A stretch of DNA of 64,000 nt from Mortierella sp. BCC40632 (Eukaryota > Mortierellomycota > Mortierellomycetes > Mortierellales > Mortierellaceae). Within the stretch, counting starts at the first letter, position 1; each line of letters begins with the position of its first letter. Below are positions 56,766-64,000 of this stretch, piece after piece. Below the pieces are notes generated by a model. That model was given only the letters and a program-made list of their open reading frames with translations, was not told the DNA's origin and searched no databases. The stretch lies in contig WAEK01000015.1 of assembly GCA_011634665.1 (NCBI GenBank), positions 422,001 to 486,000 of the forward strand, given 5' to 3'. The position numbers and the translations under genes are program-made.

Positions 56766-58378
56766 AAGAGAGAGGAGACAAGGATGGATGGAATTGGGCC
56801 TACACACACACACACACACACACACACGCTTCGTTATCACACACTTGCACGCTCTACACACACAAAAAAAAAAAAAAAAAAAAAGACACTAAGGCTATGA
56901 CGAACGGCTCAGGGCGCAAGGCTCTAGCGCAAGGTTCTCTCTTCTTCTGGTTCTGTTCCGTCGCTGCCTCTCCTTGGGCCCATGGACAAGGAGACAGGAA
57001 TGCGACGGGCCGATCGATCGATCGATCAATCGATCGCTCGTTGCGAATGCACTCAGTTTTGGGATGCAGACTAATTGCACCTCATGGCTATGGCTATGGA
57101 GGTGACAGTAGGGCTGTCGTAGAGCAGACAAGACGAGACGAGAGATTGGATATCGACACAAAACACATGGGCCCACTTTCTCTCAATCTCTTTTCTCTCT
57201 CTAACTTTCTCCTCTTTGTCACTCTCACGCATCCTCTTCTCTCCTTTTGAACAATGGGCACATCCACACCGCTGGCCTCTCACACGCTCTTGCAGCCACA
57301 TGCCTGTGCCATTGCCCTTCAACACGCGCTCTTATGCTCTTGCTGTCCGTCTCTCTCCTCTGGGTCCGTTGGCCCGGAGCATGTGGTTGTACTCCAGTTC
57401 TTTTTCCGCTGACTGTCTCCTTCACCCGATCTGGGCGTTTCTCACAGCGTCAAGCATCACCTCCTCTGCATCACTTTCATCGAGGCTGCCAAACGAGGAT
57501 ACGAGGCCTACCAATTGACCACTGCATGCATCCTCTCTGCGATCGCACTTGTCCCCGCTCGGTCCCATTATTTTGTTTGCGCGCGTCTATTATTTGAAAC
57601 GGGCACTTTCTTCTTTTTGGTGCCTGGACAATGGACTTGCATGTCCTGCATCGTCAGACTCGTTGAACCCCTTCCTCTTTCTTTTCTCTCCTCCTCTTTG
57701 TTTCTTCTTCTCGCTCTTATTCTGTTCCTCTCACACCCTTCTACTCCAACCATCCTTCTCAGTATCAACAGTGCACCCCTTCCTATCCTTGCTGGCTCTA
57801 GTCCTTAAAATGACTGTAGCAGAATGTCGAAAGTCCATTTTTGTCCAGCTCACCTCCGCACTGTTGCTCACGAGTGCACGTTCTGGGCAAACCGAGTGTC
57901 GTGATCTTTTTTATTATATTTTTTTTTTTTTTTCTTCCTCACTCCTCTCGGCAGACCATTGCCTCTGTTCGATAAGCAGACAAAAGAAGTTAATCATTCT
58001 CTCAATCTTACTCCCACTTTTCTTCCTGATTCCCAAATCGCAGTTCAGCTAGGAAGAGAGAAAAGAAAAGAGAGATAGAATGGGTCCCTCTATCTTTCTT
58101 CTTCGTTTCTCTTTCCCCACTCCCATTCCTCAATTTTGGGGATCTTTTACTTGATGGAATTAATGCTAATTTTCTTTTGTGGTTATTTCCATAGTCTTCA
58201 TTACCCCTTTCGGATCTTCGTGGCTTCGTTGTTGTTTGAATTTTCCACTCCTCGTCCTCCTCTCTAGTGGCCAGCCTGCACCGACTGCTCACGCTCCTCC
58301 TCCTCTCTTGCAGTCGAAAGGCATTTCCGGATTCTGCATCAAACCATTCCTCCCCTTCCTTGACACATACCTTCTGCC
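56382..58378. other. Divergent upstream region of coiled-coil and mS45 genes
   Basis: This 2.0-kb spacer is dominated by simple repeats: GA/AAAG blocks 56560-56775, a CA repeat 56802-56827, an A-run 56864-56884, and a CGAT repeat 57007-57033. A T-run at 57917-57933 and a possible 5'-UTR intron acceptor (CCATAG near 58190-58195) lie on the mS45 side. The ORFs in it are repeat-driven or lack family features. I see no supported gene. Confidence 0.55.
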
Positions 58379-59741
58379 ATGTCACATCTCGCCACCAGGG
58401 CATTGTGGTCCATCAAGACCAGGACCCCTGTCACGTCAGTCGCCAGTCTCGGCTACTGCTCACGCCGTCTCATTCACAGCACCGGCCTTGCCCGTTCCGA
58501 GAACAAAGACTCAGACGCCGAGGCAGCGGCATCCACAGAGGCAGCAGCAACGCCAGCACAGGATGGAGACGCGGCAGAGGCTACAGAGGAAGGAATGTCG
58601 GCAGAGTCTGTCATTGCTACAAAGCTCCCCTTCAGGAGAAAGCGATTCCATCAATGGCTTTTGACTGAAGGTGAACGCTTCAAGAACCCTTCCTTCTCGG
58701 GAGTCAACTATGTTGGCGAGTCGGTAGGTAGCCAGCACAACAAGGATGTGCTCATACTTGAAGGATTCTTTTTTTCTTCCTCTTCCTCTTCCTCTTCTTT
58801 ATTATTTTCTTTCTTTTCGTCGTCTCTCCTATCAAACACTCGATAACAGACCTGATCAATAGCAAATGATCTCTTATCCTGATCTAGTCTATCCCTCTTC
58901 CCCTCTCTACCTCGATCTCACCCCCTGACCCAGACACTGTTACTCTTTCTTTAGATCCAACTAACCTCCATCTCTTTCTTGTCTTTGCAACATTCGCTTC
59001 TTATCTCATACTTAGCCCTTCCCCATGAACCCTCTGTTCAAGCCCACACCACCCGTCTCCAATTTGACCAAGGACGAGATCTACAAGCTCCACATGTCGG
59101 ACACCACCAAATGGACACCCCGTCAGCTCGGTACCAAATACAACATTTCGATCAAACGTGTCGAGGCTATCCTCCGATTGAAGCATCTTGAACAGGAGAT
59201 GGTGGCTAATGGATTCATTGCTCAGGAGAACCTTACCAAGGGCATGGAACAACTCATGGGCGTCAAGCACCGACGATCGGCAGACATGGCTGAACCTTTG
59301 ACCGATATTTTGCCTCAAGTCGGTTCACCCAAGTTTGCAACAGTCGATGAAGAGGACCAGTTCACGCCCGAGGATGCTGCCAAGGTTTTGAAGCGTCGTC
59401 CTTTGGCAGAGATCAAGGCTATTCAGTTGGAGGAGGAAAGGTTGAAGCCCTTCAAGTTGGTGGATTCCGTCAACGGTGTCTTCAAGAAGGTCGTGCCCAA
59501 GACTGTTCCCATCAGCAAGAACTCTTCGGAAAGCAGCCCTCGATTCAAGTACTCGTTCGTTGACACTTCCAAGGCTTCTAAGGTAAACGATGTTCCTCCC
59601 TTTTTTTTTTTTTTTTTTTTTTTTATGTTGGTGGTGCTACCATGATACAAGTACTGACATGTTTGTTAACCACTGTGGACTTTTTAGACCGAGTTGATCA
59701 GGGACAAGGACGGCACATTACTCAAGGTTCAGCAGGCATAG
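58379..59741 (+). CDS. Mitochondrial small ribosomal subunit protein mS45 (Bot1-like)
   Basis: Exons: 58379-58723, 59016-59582, 59688-59741; 966 nt, 321 aa. The N-terminus is a basic, Ser/Arg-rich mitochondrial targeting sequence (ALWSIKTRTPVTS, RRLIHSTGLA), followed by an Ala/Glu-rich spacer. The conserved core runs from FRRKRFHQWLL through NPLFKPTPPVSNLTKDEIY, KWTPRQLGTKYNISIKRVEA and ILRLKHLEQEM. This is the 'eukaryotic mitochondrial regulator protein' family (S. pombe Bot1, S. cerevisiae Mrps35), a fungal-type component of the mitoribosome small subunit in the matrix. The second intron contains a 22-nt T-run near its donor. It converges with the NUDCD1-like gene 273 bp downstream. Confidence 0.9.
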
Positions 59742-60014
59742 GATATTTCATAGAAAGGATACACAAAAAAAAAAAAAAATAGCCAAGGACTTTTGTTTGG
59801 ATAACGCATCTCTCTCTCTCTCTCTTTTCATTATAAAAAACCGACGTATTGCCACATGGATACTAGTCTCTTTCGACATCCTCATTTCTTTTTTTCTGAG
59901 AGGAAAATCAACGGCTTGGAAAGGAGTCATGTAGGGTATCCTTTTACCCTTCATTGATTTATTCAGAAAGCGATCAGCTGCGTTTTTTTTTTTTTTAAAA
60001 AAAAAAAGGGATTC

Positions 60015-62502
60015 TTATGGCTGGTTCAGCTCGAGAACTAGGGCACCATGTTTTCCTTCCATCAGGATCACCAAGACCCCTTCCGCAATAAGCTGACATC
60101 CAATAATATCGACCTGTTGACCCTTGGATACATCTACCACCACCTGTCGTTCTTGTGATGGCTTCTTGTCTGGCGTATGAAAATACACATACACATTCCG
60201 ACTCGACTCAACAACAACCGCAAACCGACCCAAAGGATCATGCATCACATATCGTTTCTCTCGCTTGGACGCCTGCACAAATGCAAACGCATCAAACGTT
60301 CCAATGTGAGCCAATCGTAGAATCCCTTGCCCGTCCTCGATCCTTCGAACCGTTGCCGCCGCCGCTGCCTTGATGGATGATCCGGGCGTATGCTGGAGGG
60401 AATAGACTAGGCCATCAACGTTGTGCTTTAGGCAGACGGTTGGCATCCGGAACCGAGGGGTCCTCCAAGACCCTATCTCGCTACCGTTGTGGCTACCGCT
60501 GGTTCCGTCTAAGCTGGGTCCTGTCCGATCTGAATCACCGTTTTCGGTTTCATAATTGGTAAACGATTGGCTGATCCAGTCATGTCCAGAACCCATAGTC
60601 GTAGCTCGAATGATATCAGCTCCGTCCTCAGCCTGGACCCATGAAAACTTGATCTCTTCTCCTTCGTCATCAATCTCTTCCTGCGTGTCTTGGGCCACAG
60701 ATGGCAAAATTGAAGACCCCATCGCACCAGCATTAGCTTGTTCAGTTGTATATTTCTCCAACGATTCCTTGTACTCGAGAAATATAGAAGGATCAAGCGT
60801 TTCCTCGACCGGCTCCATGTCTATTTCTTCCGCAAAAATCTGGGTCCATCTTGTCTTTGGATGGTATTTCTCAAGCGTTATCGTCAACAAACCAGTATCT
60901 CGCTCCAGGGTCCAGAAGCACTCTTCGGTTCGGATCTGATCGAATAGAGGAACCCTGTCAATGTTAGGCAATGGAGCATGTCGCCGTGATTGCGGATCAG
61001 ACAGCGATGGATCCTGATCCTGATCCTGGTCTTCTCTCTTGCCAAGGACTTTAAGCAACAGGCCCTGTGCCAAGAACCGACATTCGACAGCATGCTTGGT
61101 TGTGCCCTTGGGGAGGCTGAAGCACATGGTAATATCAGAGCTGGTCTGCATCCATATATAAGGTGGATTAGAGCTGGCTCCTGTCTCAGTCGTGGCTGCG
61201 GATGACGGTGTTGACTGGATATCGGTTCCATCCACACCCATTGCTGCTGATCCTGGTTCGAGATATTTTGCCTTTTGTTCGACAATCGGTTCCTGTGTTG
61301 GCTTGAAGGTTGAGCTGCTTCCAAGGACATATCCTTCGTTCGATGGATCCAGTGCACAGTATGTAGGGATCTCTGTGCCGCGGATCGAGTGAACCACCTT
61401 ACAAGGCTTGAACACTGGATGGTGCAGGGGCTGAGGAGGTCCATCCAACTCCATCCCAATATCTCCTCCGGTTGATGCGCGGGACGTCGTTGAATCGGTA
61501 GTTCCCTGAGTCGAGTCCAATAAAGAGTGGTCCAGGATTAGGCTACACAGGCTGACGATAAAGATTGTCTTTTTGTCCGTATTGTGGTGAGGTGATGGTT
61601 CGGTCGAGTAGAACGTCTGTCTGTTGGTGTAATGGACCACAAACTTGATTTCCATGGCCTGTTCTCCTGATTCTTGGTTCAAGATCGTGTAGGCCTTCGC
61701 CTCTAATAATCCGCTCGGATGAACCAGCACCTCGTCCTCCTCTTCCTCCTCTTCCTCTTCGGGATCACTGTCTCTTTTCCTCTTGCCTGTTGCCTGGGTA
61801 GTTTCATGTGGCCGGAATCGAGTGACGGCCTCGATCGTAGCCTCGTGCTCAGTCCCAGATACAGAGACTCGAATCACATAAAAGGTGCTGGCACCATCCG
61901 AGACGAGAATGTAATCGGGTGATACTGCCTTGACAGTTGGGAGCTCAAGGTGGAAATTCAAAGGCGTCACTGGCGTGGGAATCTGGATCAGTCTTTTACT
62001 CCGAAGTCGTCGCGTCGTCTAAAAGAAAGAAAACGCGAAAGAAGAGGAGCGCTTTTTAAGTTCTCGCTGTTGTTGTTGTTGTTGTTCTCAAGCATTGAGT
62101 GACTGCAATGCAGAGGGGATTTGCATATTGCACTGCGCCCACTAGAAAAATAGAGAGAGTGAGAGGACAGAGAGCTCTTACCCTGTCCCAAGTCAGTGCG
62201 ATCAGCATAAAGTCGGCATCAATCATAAAGAGAACTCCATCTCGAATAGCAGTGATTTCGCCATTGGGGGTCTTTAGCGAGTTCCATCCTGGATAGAGAT
62301 GGTTATGTCGCACTCTTGACTGGATCTCACGATACGAGACTTTGGCGGTGCTGGAGAGCTTGGGCACGACCACGCCCGGTCCTGGTGCACCAACGCTCAC
62401 AAAGTGCTGCTGCGACTCGTCAATGAATGAAAGCTTGTAACCGTCAAACCTAGGATTGAGCAGCGTCCTATCTTGTTGAATGGGGACTCGAACGGTAGCC
62501 AT
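60015..62502 (-). CDS. NudC domain-containing protein 1 (NUDCD1/CML66-like)
   Basis: Exons: 62502-62182 and 62018-60015; 2325 nt, 774 aa. The first exon opens with RTLLNPRFDGYKLSF, matching the family's N-terminus. A beta-propeller-like N-terminal half with an acidic Glu run (~residues 195-205) precedes the CS/p23 domain (PPYIWMQTSSDITMCFSLP, then FWTLERDTGLLTITLEK and RWTQIF), and a propeller-like C-terminal half follows (LAHIGTFDAFAFVQ, YVMHDPLGRFAVVV). NUDCD1 is an Hsp90 cochaperone; in animals it assists WD40 clients such as COPI subunits. It is longer than the human protein (583 aa) because of inserts. It sits 260 bp upstream of, and in the same direction as, the Drn1-like gene's 3' end. 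Confidence 0.92.
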
Positions 62503-62761
62503 GAGGAAATAGGGATCTTGGAATGCCTCTAGTCGGAATGAGAAGAAAATGGAAGACAAGATGTCGTACATTCCTGAGGGTCTCTCTTTTCCGCGGTCGA
62601 AATAGTCACACCTGCTTGTAATTTTTTGTCTGTCCCTCTAACTCTACCCAGCGACTCTGACCATCCAAAAGGCCTTCAATTACCAACAACTATCAGCAGC
62701 CAATGTTAAAAGTAAAACCGTCAAATGCTCTTATTTATATATATATATATGTGTATGGACG

Positions 62762-64000
62762 TTACTCCAATGTAAAATCAAAAGGCTTGAATGCGTTCTT
62801 GAAGGTGACGCTGTCCTTTCTCTCATCTTCATCTGTTTTTACACAGTTCTTCCAGTTGACACGCTCAGGAGTGCCCATCACCTTGGCTATCACCTTTCGT
62901 CCAAACTGCATATCGACTCGCTGTCGGTCCGGGATCGGGCACACAAGGACACGGCCATCAGGTAGCTCTACCTTAAAGTATCCTTGGTGTGATCTTGGAT
63001 CGACATCTTCGTCCTGCCACCGTGCTTGGTGGCTTGACGACGACGACGACGACGACTCTCGATGTGAATACGGCCTCGATCCACGATGATCCCTAGACCG
63101 ACCGTAATCAGAATTTATAAAGAACGATCCAATCTCCTGACGGAAAATCTCTTCGACATCTTGGGCTTTGCTGTTTGGCACAGCCATGGCCTGGACGTGA
63201 GCATGCATCATCTTTCCTCCTTGACTCAGCTCCCAGGTCACCATAGCGCCTCCCTTGGATTCGAACAGGTTCCTGAGTCCACTCTTGTACTTTCTCAACT
63301 CTGAATTCAAATCCGAACGGGCCTCACTCTCGACCGCATGAAAGTTGGGGTAGTGGTTGATAGTGATCAAGATAACATGGCCACCTCCAGGGACCAGAGA
63401 AGACGGAGTGACTGGCAACTGTCCCTTGGCCATGGTCACATACATTTCCGTGCCAATCGAAACAATCAAATTCTTGTCAATTTCAGGATTCGAGAGACAG
63501 AACCAACACGGTTGCTGTGGTACCTCATGCCTGACACGGTCGCCCCTTCCGTTCATGTCATCTCTTGGCTGAGAGGGCTGTTCACGCAAAGGACATTCGC
63601 GAATGAAATGTCCAGGCTGGTTACATTTTTTGCAGATATAGCCTTCAGGAGGGTTTGAGGACTCTTCCTTCACCATTGGACATTCTCGAATGAAATGTCC
63701 TGACTGGTTGCATTTTTTACAAATGTAGCCTTCTGGGGGGATCGAGGACTCTTCATTCACCTTTGGACATTCTCGGATGTAGTGCCCTGATTGCCCGCAC
63801 TTTTTGCAGATGTAGCCTTCTGGAGGGGTCGAAGACTCTTCCTTAAACTTTGGGCAGTCCCGAATAAGATGTCCCGGTTGCTGGCATTTGTTGCATGTAT
63901 AGCCTTCAGGAGGAAGGGGACAATCCCGGATATGATGTCCCGAGTTATTACACCGTTTGCAAACATACTCGTGCGAAGAACTCTTCATGCGTTTCGTATC
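62762..64000 (-). CDS. Drn1/CWF19L1-like protein with five zinc knuckles (5' partial)
   Basis: The frame is open from the right edge to the stop at 62762. An ATG at 63988 exists, but the frame stays open upstream (DTKR), and family members have an N-terminal metallophosphatase-like region, so the start lies outside the window. Five CCHC knuckles (CX2CX4HX4C) follow, for example CKRCNNSGHHIRDC and CKKCNQPGHFIREC. Then come the CwfJ N-part (CWFCLSNPEIDKNLIVSIG, GGHVILITINHYPN) with the HIT-like motif HAHVQAM, and the CwfJ C-part (EIFRQEIGSFFI, FGRKVIAKVMGTPERVNWKN). Yeast Drn1 modulates the lariat debranching enzyme Dbr1; CWF19L1 and Mug161 are relatives. The role in intron-lariat turnover is by family. 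A Ser run lies between the CwfJ halves. Confidence 0.92.
   Translation of the reverse strand, partial: DTKRMKSSSHEYVCKRCNNSGHHIRDCPLPPEGYTCNKCQQPGHLIRDCPKFKEESSTPPEGYICKKCGQSGHYIRECPKVNEESSIPPEGYICKKCNQSGHFIRECPMVKEESSNPPEGYICKKCNQPGHFIRECPLREQPSQPRDDMNGRGDRVRHEVPQQPCWFCLSNPEIDKNLIVSIGTEMYVTMAKGQLPVTPSSLVPGGGHVILITINHYPNFHAVESEARSDLNSELRKYKSGLRNLFESKGGAMVTWELSQGGKMMHAHVQAMAVPNSKAQDVEEIFRQEIGSFFINSDYGRSRDHRGSRPYSHRESSSSSSSSHQARWQDEDVDPRSHQGYFKVELPDGRVLVCPIPDRQRVDMQFGRKVIAKVMGTPERVNWKNCVKTDEDERKDSVTFKNAFKPFDFTLE

Overview
The window looks like nuclear DNA of an intron-rich filamentous fungus, most likely an early-diverging lineage of the Mortierella/Mucor kind. That placement is inference. It rests on a fungal gene set (secreted DPP5, the Bot1-type mitoribosomal protein mS45, an Sdt1-like nucleotidase), many short GT-AG introns, pyrimidine-rich 5' leaders, and very long A/T homopolymers and GA/CT microsatellites in introns and spacers. 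I could reassemble the genes by splicing. In every complete gene model the exon lengths sum to a multiple of three.

Left part (1-25.9 kb): an RNF126/RNF115-type E3 ubiquitin ligase running off the left edge (-), a DCAF11/WDR23-type CUL4-DDB1 substrate receptor (-), a RanBP3/Yrb2-like FG-rich Ran-binding protein (-), a secreted dipeptidyl-peptidase 5 (+), DNA ligase IV with 15 exons (-), the 20S proteasome alpha-5 subunit (+) sharing a 295-bp divergent promoter with ligase IV, a doubtful small spliced gene (-), and an Sdt1-like HAD pyrimidine 5'-nucleotidase (+).

Middle (25.7-39.7 kb): a direct tandem duplication of about 7 kb. Each unit carries an ABCC/MRP-type ABC transporter (-) plus the last ~60 codons and 3' UTR of the nucleotidase gene. 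Copy 1 is intact (1583 aa). Copy 2 has three indels in its second ATP-binding domain and is probably a pseudogene or a truncated form. The copies are near identical over long stretches but sharply divergent in two patches.

Right part (42-64 kb): eIF5A (+), a large leucine-rich-repeat protein with an N-myristoylation-like start and a poly-Q tract (-), an SLC25 mitochondrial carrier with a 12-nt microexon (+), a coiled-coil tail-anchored protein that I propose as a KASH5-like LINC-complex candidate (-), mS45 (+), NUDCD1-like (-), and a Drn1/CWF19L1-like protein with five zinc knuckles running off the right edge (-).

This is mostly a housekeeping region: protein turnover, nuclear transport, DNA repair, translation, mitochondria and RNA processing. 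The unusual content is the ABC-transporter duplication, the KASH-like protein, a predicted 2-nt microexon, and a few unexplained coding-like stretches between genes. I saw no tRNA, rRNA or CRISPR, and no recognisable intact transposon.
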